Assembly (NCBI GenBank): GCA_963205335.1
Contig: CAUJIM010000098.1
Coordinates: 1 to 64,000, forward strand
Reading direction: 5' to 3'
Source of the DNA: Pseudomonadota bacterium
GTDB lineage: Bacteria; Pseudomonadota; Gammaproteobacteria; Burkholderiales; Burkholderiaceae_C
Length of the DNA stretch: 64,000 bases
Shown: piece after piece, positions 38,103 through 47,319 of the stretch
How the letters are laid out: each line of letters starts with the position of its first letter
Position numbering within the stretch: position 1 is the first letter of the stretch
Made by a program: the position numbers and the translations under genes
Notes under the pieces: model-generated
The model's database searches: none
Told to the model about the DNA's origin: nothing
Seen by the model: the letters and a program-made list of their open reading frames with translations, nothing else

Positions 38103-38117
38103 TGTTGCGATGCAACA
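38103..38117 (-). promoter_or_regulatory. Putative PhaR operator 2
   Basis: TGTTGC-GAT-GCAACA, a perfect 15-bp inverted repeat, followed at 38121-38128 by another TTTGTTGC half-site. It shares its arms with operator 1 and lies between the divergent phasin and thioesterase genes. Confidence 0.5.
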
Positions 38118-38197
38118 TTTTTTGTTGCGGTGTGTTTTCCGCGCCGCGCCGGGAGCCTGCGCCGGCGCCGGGGAGGCGCTGGCACAATGACCGCCTC

Positions 38198-38677
38198 ATG
38201 AGCGCTTCTCCTGCCGCCCCCGCGCCTCTGGCCGCCGCCGCGCGCGCCGCCCCGCAGACCCGCGATGCCTACCGCGTCTTCCGCCAGATCGGCACGCGCT
38301 GGATGGACAACGACGTCTACGGCCACGTGAACAACGTCGTCTATTACAGCTGGTTCGACACGGCGGTCAACGCCTGGCTGATCGAGCGGGGGGTGCTCGA
38401 CATCCACCACGGGCAGACCATAGGGCTGGTCGTCGAGACGCAGTGCCACTACTTCGCGCCGCTGGCGTTTCCGCAGACGATAGACGCCGGCCTGCGGGTC
38501 GCGCGCCTGGGGCAGAGCAGCGTGCGCTACGAGGTCGGGCTGTTCGCGCGGGACGAACCGCTGTGCGCCGCCTGCGGGCATTTCGTCCATGTGTATGTGG
38601 GGCGCGAGGATCGCCGCCCAAGGCCCCTGCCGGAAAAATTGCGCCAGGCCCTCGAGAGCCTGTGCCTGCCAGACTGA
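38198..38677 (+). CDS. 4-hydroxybenzoyl-CoA thioesterase-like (YbgC/FadM-type) protein
   Basis: A 159-residue hotdog thioesterase. The active-site segment [29 protein letters not shown] carries the conserved Asp of the 4HBT class, followed by [15 protein letters not shown]. It likely hydrolyses short-chain or aromatic acyl-CoAs. A 25-residue Ala/Pro-rich N-terminal lead precedes the domain, so the start (ATG 38198) could be somewhat further in. It is 10 bp ahead of pncB and probably co-transcribed. Confidence 0.85.
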   Translation: MSASPAAPAPLAAAARAAPQTRDAYRVFRQIGTRWMDNDVYGHVNNVVYYSWFDTAVNAWLIERGVLDIHHGQTIGLVVETQCHYFAPLAFPQTIDAGLRVARLGQSSVRYEVGLFARDEPLCAACGHFVHVYVGREDRRPRPLPEKLRQALESLCLPD

Positions 38678-38687
38678 AGTCCACGCG

Positions 38688-39872
38688 ATGATCATCCACA
38701 GCCTGCTCGATACCGACCTGTACAAGTTCACCATGATGCAGGTGGTGCTGCACCACTTTCCCGGCGCCCAGGTGGAGTACCGCTTCAAGTGCCGCACGCC
38801 GGGCGTGGCGCTGGCGCCCTACGTGCAGGAGATCCGCGAGGAGATCCGCGGCCTGTGCCAGCTGTCGTTCCCGGACGAGGAACTGGCCTACCTGCGCTCG
38901 CTGCGTTTCATCAAGAGCGACTTCGTCGATTTTCTCGGGCTGTTCCGGCTCAACGAGAAGTACATCCGCGTCTCGCCGCTGCCCACGGGCGAGATCGAGA
39001 TCGTCATCGTCGGCCCGTGGCTGCACACCATCCTGTTCGAGATACCGGTGCTGGCCATCGTCAACGAGGTGTACTTCCGCAACCGGTACCCGCAGCCCGA
39101 CTACGCCGAAGGGCGCAGGCGGCTGGACACCAAGGTCGGGCAGCTGCACGCCGAGGGCCTGCCGGACCTGAAGATCGCCGACTACGGCACGCGCCGGCGG
39201 TTCTCGCGCGCCTGGCACGAGGAGTTGCTGCGCGCGCTCTGCGCCCGGCTGGGCGCTGGCCCGCGGGGACAGCTCGCCGGCACGAGCAATGTGCTGTACG
39301 CGATGCGTCTGGGCCTGACGCCGCTGGGCACCATGGCGCACGAGTACCTGCAGGCCTGCCAGGCGCTGGGCCCGCGCCTGCGCGACACGCAGGTCTACGG
39401 TTTCGAGGTCTGGGCCAAGGAGTACCGGGGCGACCTGGGCATCGCGCTGTCGGACGTGTACGGCATGAACGCCTTCCTGCGCGACTTCGACCTGTACTTC
39501 TGCAAGCTCTTCGACGGCGCGCGCCACGACAGCGGCGATCCGTTCGCCTGGGGCGAGCGCATGCTGCAGCACTACCGCGACAACCGGGTCGATCCGCGCA
39601 CCAAGATCCTGATCTTCAGCGACAGCCTGACGGTGCCGCGCATCATCGAGCTGTACCGGCGCTTTCACGGGCGCTGCCAGCTCGCGTTCGGCATCGGCAC
39701 CAACCTGACGAACGACCTCGGACCCGAGCCGCTGCAGATCGTGATCAAGATGACGCGCTGCAACGGCCAGCCGGTGGCCAAGCTGTCGGACGCACCGGCC
39801 AAGAACATGTGCGACGACGAGAAGTACCTGGCCTATCTGCGCCAGGTGTTCGATATTCCGAGCCCGGCGTGA
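38688..39872 (+). CDS. pncB: nicotinate phosphoribosyltransferase
   Basis: A 394-residue NAPRTase of the NAD salvage (Preiss-Handler) pathway. Diagnostic segments: [73 protein letters not shown] (with the His that is phosphorylated by ATP), [15 protein letters not shown] and [12 protein letters not shown]. Length equals that of E. coli PncB. ATG 38688 gives the standard [10 protein letters not shown] start. Confidence 0.95.
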   Translation: MIIHSLLDTDLYKFTMMQVVLHHFPGAQVEYRFKCRTPGVALAPYVQEIREEIRGLCQLSFPDEELAYLRSLRFIKSDFVDFLGLFRLNEKYIRVSPLPTGEIEIVIVGPWLHTILFEIPVLAIVNEVYFRNRYPQPDYAEGRRRLDTKVGQLHAEGLPDLKIADYGTRRRFSRAWHEELLRALCARLGAGPRGQLAGTSNVLYAMRLGLTPLGTMAHEYLQACQALGPRLRDTQVYGFEVWAKEYRGDLGIALSDVYGMNAFLRDFDLYFCKLFDGARHDSGDPFAWGERMLQHYRDNRVDPRTKILIFSDSLTVPRIIELYRRFHGRCQLAFGIGTNLTNDLGPEPLQIVIKMTRCNGQPVAKLSDAPAKNMCDDEKYLAYLRQVFDIPSPA

Positions 39873-39914
39873 GGGCGGCGCTGCCGAAGAGGGCGGTTTG
39901 ATGGGGGGCGATCC

Positions 39915-41330
39915 ATGAGAGCGTGGCGAGGCGTGGCCTTGGCGTTGTTGGCACTGGCGCCGCTGGCGGCGCTGGCTTCCGAGGTGGATGGCCACCGGTT
40001 CAGCGTGTGGTGGGGCGTGCCGTTCGCCGGCGTGCTGCTGTCGATCGCAGTGCTGCCGATGCTCGCGCCCGCGCTCTGGCATCACCACTACGGCAAGATC
40101 ACGGCGGCGTGGGCGCTGGCCTTCTTCGTTCCCTTCGGGCTGGTCTTCGGCTGGGCCAGCGCCGGCCAGGGCCTGGTGCATGCGCTGCTGGCCGAGTACC
40201 TGCCGTTCGTCATCCTGCTCACGGCCCTCTTCACGGTGGCCGGCGGCATCTACATCCGCGGCAACCTGCGCGGCAGCCCGGCGTTGAACGCGGGCATCCT
40301 GGCGGTGGGCGCGGTGCTCGCGAGCTTCATGGGCACGACCGGGGCCTCGATGCTGCTGATCCGCCCGCTGATCCGCGCCAACGACAACCGCAGGCACGTG
40401 GCGCACGTGGTGGTCTTCTTCATCTTCATCGTCTCCAACGCCGGCGGCTCGCTCACGCCGCTGGGCGACCCGCCGCTGTTCCTCGGCTTCCTCAAGGGCG
40501 TGACCTTCTTCTGGACCGTGGGCCACATCTTCCCCGAGACGCTGTTCCTCGTGGGCGTGCTGCTGGTACTGTTCTTCGCGCTCGACAGCTGGTACTTCCG
40601 CCAGCCGGGGGAGCTCGGCCGCACCGATCCGACACCCGATTCGCCGGCGCCGGCGCTGGGCTTCGACGGCAAGATCAACTTCGTCCTGCTGCTCGCCATC
40701 GTCGGCCTGGTGCTGCTCAGCGGCGTGTGGCGCTCGCCGGTGCAGTGGGACGTCGCGGGCACGCCGGTCGAGCTGCCCGGCCTGGTGCGCGACGCAGGGC
40801 TGGTCGCCGTCACGCTGGTCTCGCTGGCCGTCACGCCGCGCCGGGTGCACCAGGACAACCAGTTCGGCTGGGGCCCGATGCAGGAGGTGGCCAAGCTGTT
40901 CGCCGGCATCTTCCTGACCATCATCCCCGTCATCGCGATGCTGCGCGCCGGGGTGGACGGCCCGTTCGGCCCGATCGTCGCGGCGGTCACCGGCGCCGAT
41001 GGCCAGCCGATACCGGCGATGTACTTCTGGGCCTCGGGGGCGCTGTCCTCGGTGCTGGACAACGCGCCCACCTATCTCGTGTTCTTCAACACCGCGGGCG
41101 GCGACGCGGCCACCCTGATGACCACGCACGCGGCCACGCTCGCGGCGATCTCGGCCGGCTCGGTCTTCATGGGCGCCAATACCTACATCGGCAACGCGCC
41201 CAACCTGATGGTCAAGGCCATCGCCGAGGACCGCGGCGTGAAGATGCCGGGTTTCTTCGGCTACATGGCGTGGTCCTGCGGCATCCTGCTGCCGCTGTTC
41301 GCCGTGATCACTTTCCTGTGGCTGCGCTAG
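39915..41330 (+). CDS. sodium:proton antiporter-like (ArsB/NhaD superfamily) membrane protein
   Basis: A 471-residue protein with about 12 hydrophobic helices and a possible cleaved signal at the N-terminus (MRAWRGVALALLALAPLAALA). Ion-transporter-superfamily motifs are seen in FMGTTGASMLLIRPLIRAN, IVSNAGGSLTPLGDPPLFLGFLKG, SSVLDNAPTYLVFFN and GANTYIGNAPNLMVKAIAE. These repeated helix-break motifs place it among NhaD/CitM-like antiporters; Na+/H+ exchange is the usual annotation, but anion transport is possible. It is 42 bp after pncB and 23 bp before the dehydrogenase gene. Confidence 0.82.
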   Translation: MRAWRGVALALLALAPLAALASEVDGHRFSVWWGVPFAGVLLSIAVLPMLAPALWHHHYGKITAAWALAFFVPFGLVFGWASAGQGLVHALLAEYLPFVILLTALFTVAGGIYIRGNLRGSPALNAGILAVGAVLASFMGTTGASMLLIRPLIRANDNRRHVAHVVVFFIFIVSNAGGSLTPLGDPPLFLGFLKGVTFFWTVGHIFPETLFLVGVLLVLFFALDSWYFRQPGELGRTDPTPDSPAPALGFDGKINFVLLLAIVGLVLLSGVWRSPVQWDVAGTPVELPGLVRDAGLVAVTLVSLAVTPRRVHQDNQFGWGPMQEVAKLFAGIFLTIIPVIAMLRAGVDGPFGPIVAAVTGADGQPIPAMYFWASGALSSVLDNAPTYLVFFNTAGGDAATLMTTHAATLAAISAGSVFMGANTYIGNAPNLMVKAIAEDRGVKMPGFFGYMAWSCGILLPLFAVITFLWLR

Positions 41331-41353
41331 GGTCCGTCCCGAAGGAGGTTCGC

Positions 41354-42352
41354 GTGTCCAAGCCCCGCATCCTGGTTGCCTCGCTGGTGTTTCCCGAGGT
41401 GGTGCAGCGCCTGGCGCAGCATTTCGAGGTGGAGGCCATCGCCGAAGGCGAGCAGTGGCCGCAGGAGGAGTTCGCGCGGCGCCTGGCGGACAAGGACGGG
41501 GCCTACATCACCGGCGGGCACCGCATCGACGCGGCGCTGCTGGCGGCGTGTCCGCGGCTCAGGATCGTCTCCAACATGGCGGTGGGCCACAACAACTTCG
41601 ACGTGGCGGCGATGACGGCGGCGGGCGTGCAGGGCACGAACACGCCCGACGTGCTCACCGAGACCACGGCCGACTTCGGCTTCGCGCTGCTGATGGCGGC
41701 GGCGCGGCGCATGGCCGAGGCCGAGGCCTGGCTGCGCGCCGGGCGCTGGCAGCGCTGGCGCTACGACATGTTCGCCGGCAGCGAGGTGCACGGCAGCACG
41801 CTTGCCATCCTCGGGATGGGCCGCATCGGCCAGGCGATCGCCCAGCGCGGCGCCTGGGGCTTCGGCATGCAGGTGATCTACCACAACCGCTCGCGTCTGG
41901 ATGCCACCGCCGAGGCCGCCTGCCAGGCGCGCTACGTCGGCATGGACGAGCTGCTGGCCCAGGCCGACCACCTAGTGCTGGTGCTGCCCTACACCAGCGA
42001 GGCGCACCACATCATCGGCACGCGGGAGCTGGCGCGCATGAAGCCGACGGCCACGCTGGTGAACATCGGGCGCGGGGGACTGGTGGACGAGCTGGCGCTG
42101 GCCGACGCGCTGCGCGGCGGGCGGCTCGCGGCGGCGGGCCTCGACGTGTTCGAGGGCGAGCCCGAGGTCAATCCGGCGCTGCTGGATCTGCCCAACGTGG
42201 TGCTCACGCCGCACATCGCCAGCGCCACCGTGCCCACGCGCCTGGCCATGGCCAACCTGGCGGCGGACAACCTGATCGCGTTCTTCGACGGCCGGGGGGC
42301 GCTCACCCCGGTCAATGCGCCGGTGCGTTTTTCTCAAGGAAAAAATGGCTGA
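41354..42352 (+). CDS. D-2-hydroxyacid dehydrogenase (glyoxylate/hydroxypyruvate reductase-like)
   Basis: A 332-residue NAD(P)-dependent enzyme. The Rossmann motif LAILGMGRIGQAIAQRG, LVNIGRGGLVDELALADAL (Arg) and the Glu/His pair in LDVFEGEPEVNP and LTPHIASAT form the standard active site. The closest families are glyoxylate and 2-ketogluconate reductases. GTG 41354 is chosen because AAGGAGGTT stands just before it. The last codons and TGA (42350-42352) fall inside a palindromic repeat copy, so the C-terminus (SQGKNG) is repeat-derived. Confidence 0.88.
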   Translation: MSKPRILVASLVFPEVVQRLAQHFEVEAIAEGEQWPQEEFARRLADKDGAYITGGHRIDAALLAACPRLRIVSNMAVGHNNFDVAAMTAAGVQGTNTPDVLTETTADFGFALLMAAARRMAEAEAWLRAGRWQRWRYDMFAGSEVHGSTLAILGMGRIGQAIAQRGAWGFGMQVIYHNRSRLDATAEAACQARYVGMDELLAQADHLVLVLPYTSEAHHIIGTRELARMKPTATLVNIGRGGLVDELALADALRGGRLAAAGLDVFEGEPEVNPALLDLPNVVLTPHIASATVPTRLAMANLAADNLIAFFDGRGALTPVNAPVRFSQGKNG

Positions 42353-42385
42353 AGCGCTTGCCAGGCAAGCGCCAGCAGCTATGGA
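42340..42385. repeat. Palindromic repeat, copy 8, supplying a stop codon
   Basis: AAAAAATGGCTGAAGCGCTT, centre GCCAG, then GCAAGCGCCAGCAGCTATGG. It covers the end of the 2-hydroxyacid dehydrogenase gene and the gap before rmuC. Confidence 0.8.
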
Positions 42386-42398
42386 TTGAGTAGTCCCC

Positions 42399-44051
42399 AT
42401 GCCGATCGAGTCGATGGTTGCGCTGGCCTTGCTGGTGCTCGTGCTGGCCTTGCTCGCGGTGCTGCTGCTGCGCCGCCCGCGCGTGCAGCTGCCGCCCGAG
42501 TGGCTGGAGCAGCTCAGGGCGCTCGAGACCGCGGTGCAGGCCACGCAGCTGGCGGTGGCCAAGAACGACGGTGTGCTCGCGGGCATGGGCGAGCAGCTGC
42601 GCGCGTTCACGCAGACCACGCAGGGCCTGCTCGACGAGCGCCTGGCGCAGGCCGGGCAGGAGGCCCGCGCCAGCCGCATCGAGCTGCAGACCGCGTTCGC
42701 CGCGCTGCGCACGCACCTGGAGCAGCTGCCGGCGCAGGCGCGCGCCGATGCGCTGGCCGCGCGCGCCGAGCAGGCGCAGGCGCTGGCGGCGTTCCGCGCG
42801 GAACTCGGCGCCACCGTGCAGCAGCTGGCCAGCGACGGCGTGCAGTCGCGCGAGGCCATGGCCGAGGGCACGCACGCCCTGGGCCAGCGCGTGCAGGAGC
42901 GCTTCGACGCCCTGGGCGCCGCCACGCGCGGCACGCTTGATTCGCTCAAGAGCGACATCCACGGCCAGCTGGGCGCGATGTCCGCCGCGCTCAAGGACCA
43001 GCTCGGCGTGACCACGCAGGAGCTCGCGCGCCAGCTTTCCGGCCTGGTCGCCAGCCACCAGCGGGGCGGCGAGGCGCTGCGGAACGCACTCAACGAACGC
43101 CTGGCGGCGATCCAGAGCGACAACGCGGCCAGGCTCGAGGAGATGCGCCGCACCGTCGACGAGAAGCTGCACGCCACGCTGGAGCAGCGCCTGGGCGAAT
43201 CCTTCAAGCTGGTGAGCGAGCGCCTGGAGCAGGTGCACAAGGGCCTGGGCGAGATGCAGACGCTGGCCGGCAGCGTGGGCGACCTGAAGCGTGTGATGAC
43301 CAACGTCAAGACGCGCGGCACCTGGGGCGAGGTACAGCTCGCCGCGCTGATCGACAACGTGCTCACCGGCGAGCAGTACGCGAGAAACGTCAAGACCGTG
43401 CCGGGCAGCGACGAGCTGGTCGAGTTCGCCATCCGCCTGCCGGGCAGGAGCGACGACGCGCCGGTGTGGCTGCCGGTCGACTCCAAGTACCCGGTGGAGC
43501 ACTACCAGCGCCTGGTCGACGCGCAGGAGGCGGCCGACAAGGCGGCCATGCAGGCGGCGGGCAACGCGTTCGAGGCCTCGATCCGCGGCGAGGCGAAGAA
43601 GATCCACGCCAAGTACGTCGCGCCGCCGCACACCACCGACTTCGCCGTGCTCTACCTGCCCACCGAGGGCCTGTTCGCCGAGGTGATGCGCCGCCCGGGC
43701 CTGGTGGAGGCGGTGCAGAACGAGGCGCGCGTGATGATCACCGGCCCGGCCAACTTCGCCGCCATGCTCTCCAGCCTGCAGATGGGCTTCAAGACGCTGG
43801 CGATCGAGAAGCGCTCGTCCGAGGTCTGGGGCGTGCTCGGCCAGGTCAAGACCGAGTTCGCCAAGTTCGGCGATGTCGTCGAGGCCACGCGCAAGTCCAT
43901 CGACGCGGCGGCCAAGCGGTTCGAGCAGGTGGACGTGCGCACCCGGGCGATCCAGCGCAAGCTGCGCGGCGTGCAGGAGCTGCCCGCGCCCGAGCCGCCG
44001 CCGGCGCTGCAGCCGGGCGCCGAGGCGGCCGATCAGGACGGCGCGGCCTGA
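42399..44051 (+). CDS. rmuC: DNA recombination protein RmuC
   Basis: A 550-residue protein with one N-terminal membrane anchor (MVALALLVLVLALLAVLLL), a coiled-coil region of about 260 residues rich in Gln, Glu and Ala, and the RmuC nuclease-like domain (VKTRGTWGEVQLAALIDNVL, PVWLPVDSKYPVEHY, FAVLYLPTEGLFAEV, ITGPANFAAMLSSLQMGFKTLAIE). In E. coli RmuC limits inversions at short inverted repeats, an interesting coincidence in a genome rich in palindromic repeats. A bidirectional terminator follows at 44065. Confidence 0.93.
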   Translation: MPIESMVALALLVLVLALLAVLLLRRPRVQLPPEWLEQLRALETAVQATQLAVAKNDGVLAGMGEQLRAFTQTTQGLLDERLAQAGQEARASRIELQTAFAALRTHLEQLPAQARADALAARAEQAQALAAFRAELGATVQQLASDGVQSREAMAEGTHALGQRVQERFDALGAATRGTLDSLKSDIHGQLGAMSAALKDQLGVTTQELARQLSGLVASHQRGGEALRNALNERLAAIQSDNAARLEEMRRTVDEKLHATLEQRLGESFKLVSERLEQVHKGLGEMQTLAGSVGDLKRVMTNVKTRGTWGEVQLAALIDNVLTGEQYARNVKTVPGSDELVEFAIRLPGRSDDAPVWLPVDSKYPVEHYQRLVDAQEAADKAAMQAAGNAFEASIRGEAKKIHAKYVAPPHTTDFAVLYLPTEGLFAEVMRRPGLVEAVQNEARVMITGPANFAAMLSSLQMGFKTLAIEKRSSEVWGVLGQVKTEFAKFGDVVEATRKSIDAAAKRFEQVDVRTRAIQRKLRGVQELPAPEPPPALQPGAEAADQDGAA

Positions 44052-44064
44052 CCCGCAGGCGAAA

Positions 44065-44089
44065 AAAAGGGGCGCCCGGCGCCCCTTTT
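44065..44089. terminator. Bidirectional terminator between rmuC and fccB
   Basis: GGGGCG/CGCCCC stem (44069-44085) flanked by A and T runs (44062-44068 and 44086-44089). It can stop transcription from both convergent genes. Confidence 0.85.
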
Positions 44090-44107
44090 GCCGTGCCGCG
44101 GCTCGGC

Positions 44108-45391
44108 TCAAGCCAGCGTATCGGCCCAGATGTTGCGCGCCCAGGCCATGGCGAAGCGGCCTTCGAGCTCGCTGGCGGCGGGAGACACCCCGCCCGAGCC
44201 CTGCACCGTCACCATGGTCTTCTTCTCGGCGTCGTAGCGGTGCACGCTGGCCACGTGCACCACGTCGCTGCTGCTGACGAAGCTGTAGCAGGTGTTGTTG
44301 TAGATCGGCAGGGCGCCCGGCTGCTTGCCCGAGAGCAGCGCGACCACGGCCGCGGCGGCCACCTTGCCGTGCTGGTTGGCCATGTGGCCGGACTTGGGCA
44401 TCAGCGGCGCGCTCTGCGTGCAGTCGCCCAGGACGTGCACGCCCTTGGCCACCGAGTGCTCCATGGTGAGCCAGTCGACGTCGCACCAGCGCTTGTTGGC
44501 GGTGGCCAGGCCCGCGTTCACCACCACGTCGCCCGAGCGCATCGGCGGGATCACGTTGAGCACGGCGGCCTTCACGTCGTCGTTGAACTCGAACTTGAGC
44601 GTGTTGCTGGCCGCGTCCACGTCCGTCGCCTGGTGCTTGGGGCGGTACTCGATGATGCCCTTGTAGCGGTCGGCCCAGGCCTTCTTGAACAGCGCCCCCT
44701 TGGAGGTCACGTCGTCGTTGGCGTCCAGGACCAGCACCTTGGATTTGGGCTTGGCCTGCTGCAGGTAGCTGGCCACCTGGCAGGCGCGCTCGTAGGGCCC
44801 GGGGGGGCAGCGGTAGGGCGCCAGCGGAATGCTCATGGCGAACACGCCGCCGTCGGGCATGGCCTCGAGCTGCTTGCGCAGTGCCACGGTCTGCGGCCCG
44901 GCCTTCCAGGCGTGCAGCACCTTGTCCTGCGCGCCGGGCTTTTTCATGCCGGGCAGGCTGTCCCACATGAAGTCGACGCCGGGCGAGAGGATGAGCCGGT
45001 CGTACGCCAGCGTGCCCCCGCCCGCGAGCCTGACCTGGCGCTTGTCCATGTCGATGCCGCTCACGCGGTCGCGCACGATCTTCACGCCGTGGCGGCCGCT
45101 CAGGTTGTCGTAGGGCGTGGTGATGTCGGCCATCTGCTTGCTGCCGCCCAGCACCAGGTTGGAGATGGGGCAGGAGACGAAGGCGGCATTGGGCTCGACC
45201 AGCGTGACCTCGATGCGCCCTTCGGACCACATGCGGATGTACTTGGCCGCGGTGGCACCGCCGTAGCCGCCGCCCACGACGACGACCTTGCCGCCGGCGG
45301 CACCGCCGATGGAGGCGCAGCCTGCCGCGAGGCCCAGGGCGGTGGCGGCGGATGCGGCCGAGCCGGCACGGATGAATTGACGACGATCCAT
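44108..45391 (-). CDS. fccB: flavocytochrome c sulfide dehydrogenase, flavoprotein subunit
   Basis: A 427-residue periplasmic flavoprotein. A twin-arginine signal (MDRRQFIRAGSAASAATALGLAAGC) is followed by a FAD-binding motif KVVVVGGGYGGATAAKYI, the redox cysteines in AFVSCPISNLVLGG and LGDCTQSAPLMPKSGHMANQ, and the C-terminal FCSD domain (NTCYSFVSSSDVVHVASVHRYD). It oxidises sulfide to sulfur and passes electrons to the cytochrome encoded just upstream. ATG 45391 opens the Tat signal. SoxF-like function is equally possible; no other sox genes are in the window. Confidence 0.9.
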   Translation of the reverse strand: MDRRQFIRAGSAASAATALGLAAGCASIGGAAGGKVVVVGGGYGGATAAKYIRMWSEGRIEVTLVEPNAAFVSCPISNLVLGGSKQMADITTPYDNLSGRHGVKIVRDRVSGIDMDKRQVRLAGGGTLAYDRLILSPGVDFMWDSLPGMKKPGAQDKVLHAWKAGPQTVALRKQLEAMPDGGVFAMSIPLAPYRCPPGPYERACQVASYLQQAKPKSKVLVLDANDDVTSKGALFKKAWADRYKGIIEYRPKHQATDVDAASNTLKFEFNDDVKAAVLNVIPPMRSGDVVVNAGLATANKRWCDVDWLTMEHSVAKGVHVLGDCTQSAPLMPKSGHMANQHGKVAAAAVVALLSGKQPGALPIYNNTCYSFVSSSDVVHVASVHRYDAEKKTMVTVQGSGGVSPAASELEGRFAMAWARNIWADTLA

Positions 45392-45402
45392 GGTGTGCCC
45401 CC

Positions 45403-45711
45403 TCATTTCTTCTGTTGCGCGAACCAGCCGACGATCGCGGCCAGTTGCTCGTCCGAGTAGCCCTTGGCGAGCTGCTGCATGATGGTCGAGGGCGTGGCAC
45501 CGCTCTTGTAGCCGAGCAGCTTGCTCAGCATGTCTTCCTTGTTCTTGCCGGCCAGCGGCGTCATGCCGGGCTGGGCCATGCCGTTGGTGCCGTGGCAGTT
45601 GGCGCAGCCAGCGGCCCAGCTGCGCACCTGCAGCGGATCGGTTTGCGCATGGGAGGCACTGGCGGCAGCCAGCAGGCCGGCAGCCAGCAAGGTAGAGAGC
45701 ACTCTGTTCAT
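45403..45711 (-). CDS. fccA: cytochrome c subunit of flavocytochrome c (FccA-like)
   Basis: A 102-residue monohaem cytochrome with signal peptide MNRVLSTLLAAGLLAAASASHAQ. Haem motif CANCH lies in the mature N-terminus, and the Met ligand is probably in AQPGMTPLAG or TIMQQLAKGYSDEQ. It lies 11 bp upstream of fccB, has a GGAGGA ribosome-binding site, and should be the electron acceptor of the flavoprotein. The mature size (about 80 residues) fits SoxE/FccA single-haem subunits. Confidence 0.85.
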   Translation of the reverse strand: MNRVLSTLLAAGLLAAASASHAQTDPLQVRSWAAGCANCHGTNGMAQPGMTPLAGKNKEDMLSKLLGYKSGATPSTIMQQLAKGYSDEQLAAIVGWFAQQKK

Positions 45712-45855
45712 GGTTTGGCGTCCTCCTTTGGACAGTGGGGGGCGGAAAATCGGTGAATGCTTATAAAGCCTGGTCGATGGTAAGCGGGTGCAAGCCGCCG
45801 TGGCTTGAGGGTTTACCCGGTTTGGTCGTGCGCGCGGCCTGGGGCCGGGGTCGTT

Positions 45856-46719
45856 TCACAAGCCGTAGAACGTCCGGATCAGCTCCCAGGCCTCGGCCGG
45901 GTCGTCGGTGGTGTGGAACAGCCCGAGGTCTTCGGTGGTGATCGTCCCTTCCTCGACCATCACGTCCAGGTGCAGCACGCGCCGCCAGAACGCGCTGCCG
46001 AAGAGCACGATGGGCACGGGCTTGGCCTTGTGCGTCTGTACCAGGGTGAGGACTTCGAACAGCTCGTCCATCGTGCCGAAGCCGCCGGGGAAGACCACCA
46101 GCGCCTTGGCGCGCATCATGAAGTGCATCTTGCGCAGCGCGAAGTAGTGGAACTTGAACATCAGCGACGGCGTGATGTACGGGTTGCAGTGCTGCTCGTG
46201 CGGCAGCGTGATGTTCAGGCCGATGCTCGGCGCTCCCACATCGTGCGCGCCGCGGTTGGCCGCCTCCATGATGCCGGGGCCGCCGCCGGTGCAGATGGTC
46301 AGGCGCTCGGCGGGCGCCCGGCCCATGCTGTACTCGGCCACGTGGCGCGCGAACGCCCGGGCCTGCGCGTAGTAGTGCGCGTTCTTCACCGCGCGTTCGG
46401 CCAGCGCGATCTGCCTGGCGTCGCCGCCGGCGCGCGCCGCCTCCAGCTGCCTGGCCGCCTCGTCGGGGGCGATGACGCGCGCGCTGCCGTAGACGACCAC
46501 CGTCTGCTCTATCCCCTGCTCCGCCAGGTTCAGGTCGGGCTTGAGCAGTTCGAGCTGGAAGCGTATGCCGCGCGTCTCGCGCCGCTGCAGGAACTCCGGG
46601 TCGACGAACGCCAGGCGGTAGGCATTGGGTTTGAACGGATCGCCGTTGGTGGTGTTGCGGTGCAGTTCTCCCCATATTTCCGCGAGGCGGGTGTCTTGCG
46701 AGTCCGGGTTGGCTTCCAT
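45856..46719 (-). CDS. LOG family protein (TIGR00730-like)
   Basis: A 287-residue Rossmann-like protein of the 'lysine decarboxylase-like' LOG family. The signature TICTGGGPGIMEAANRGA and VVFPGGFGTMDELFEVLTLVQTHK (PGGxGTxxE) are intact. Members cleave AMP, IMP or cytokinin riboside monophosphates at the base-ribose bond. The N-terminal 70 residues (SQDTRLAEIWGELHRNTTNGDPF...) are an extension beyond the core domain, seen in longer PpnN-like relatives. Confidence 0.88.
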   Translation of the reverse strand: MEANPDSQDTRLAEIWGELHRNTTNGDPFKPNAYRLAFVDPEFLQRRETRGIRFQLELLKPDLNLAEQGIEQTVVVYGSARVIAPDEAARQLEAARAGGDARQIALAERAVKNAHYYAQARAFARHVAEYSMGRAPAERLTICTGGGPGIMEAANRGAHDVGAPSIGLNITLPHEQHCNPYITPSLMFKFHYFALRKMHFMMRAKALVVFPGGFGTMDELFEVLTLVQTHKAKPVPIVLFGSAFWRRVLHLDVMVEEGTITTEDLGLFHTTDDPAEAWELIRTFYGL

Positions 46720-46734
46720 GAAAAATACCAGTAA

Positions 46735-46780
46735 AAGTGCATTTTGCGCAAGCAGGGCAAGCGCAAGCAGCTATTGAAAC
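46735..46780. repeat. Palindromic repeat, copy 9 (partial)
   Basis: The first arm is degraded (TGCGCAAGCAGG), but the second arm GGCAAGCGCAAGCAGCTATT is intact. It separates the LOG-family gene from crcB. Confidence 0.65.
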
Positions 46781-46787
46781 AATAGAA

Positions 46788-47177
46788 TCAGTGCGACGGG
46801 CTGCCCATCAGCGCCGCGAGGCTGTGCAGCCCCAGCCAGGTCATCGTCAGCGATCCGGCCAGATGCAGGGTGCAGACCACGAGGGCGTGGCCCAGGCGCC
46901 CCTGCGTGAGCAGCGCCACGACTTCGGCCGAGAAGGTGGAAAACGTCGTCAGCGCACCGAGAAAGCCCGTCACCAGCGCCAGGCGCCAGACCGGGTCGAG
47001 CTGGGGCATCAGCTCCAGCAGCGCGACCGCCAGGCCGACCAGATAGCCGCCGATCAGGTTGGCCGCGAGCGTGCCCCAGGGCAGGAAGGCGCCGGGGGTG
47101 TTGAACCACAGGCTGAGCCGCCAGCGCGCGAGCGCGCCGGCGCAGGCACCCAGGCAGATGGCGAGGACGGAGGGCAT
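46788..47177 (-). CDS. crcB: fluoride efflux channel CrcB (Fluc)
   Basis: A 129-residue membrane protein with four hydrophobic helices. The family signature GTLAANLIGGYLVG and VTGFLGALTTFSTFSAEV (phenylalanine box and the central Na+-binding turn) are present. It forms dual-topology dimers that export fluoride. ATG 47177 (MPSVLAICLGACAGALARW) is the natural start. I looked for, and did not see, a fluoride riboswitch in the 142 bp upstream. Confidence 0.93.
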   Translation of the reverse strand: MPSVLAICLGACAGALARWRLSLWFNTPGAFLPWGTLAANLIGGYLVGLAVALLELMPQLDPVWRLALVTGFLGALTTFSTFSAEVVALLTQGRLGHALVVCTLHLAGSLTMTWLGLHSLAALMGSPSH

Positions 47178-47319
47178 GGCAGGATGGTGAGGGCCGCGAA
47201 AGACGCCGCGCTCCCGGATGGCGGGCCGCGCAGGCGGTGTGGCGCATTGTGCCAGCGCCTCGTGCGAAGCCGGGGCTCGCGCCTCGGCCGCGCCCAAGTT
47301 GCCTCGGCTTGGCGCGGCT

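Noticed and set aside
44065..44089. Part of the palindromic repeat family
   Set aside because: Its GGGGCG stem has no GCGCTTG/CAAGCGC arms; it is an ordinary terminator.
47178..47319. Fluoride riboswitch upstream of crcB
   Set aside because: The expected GGNGAUGG...pseudoknot pattern is not recognisable on the minus strand in this gap.
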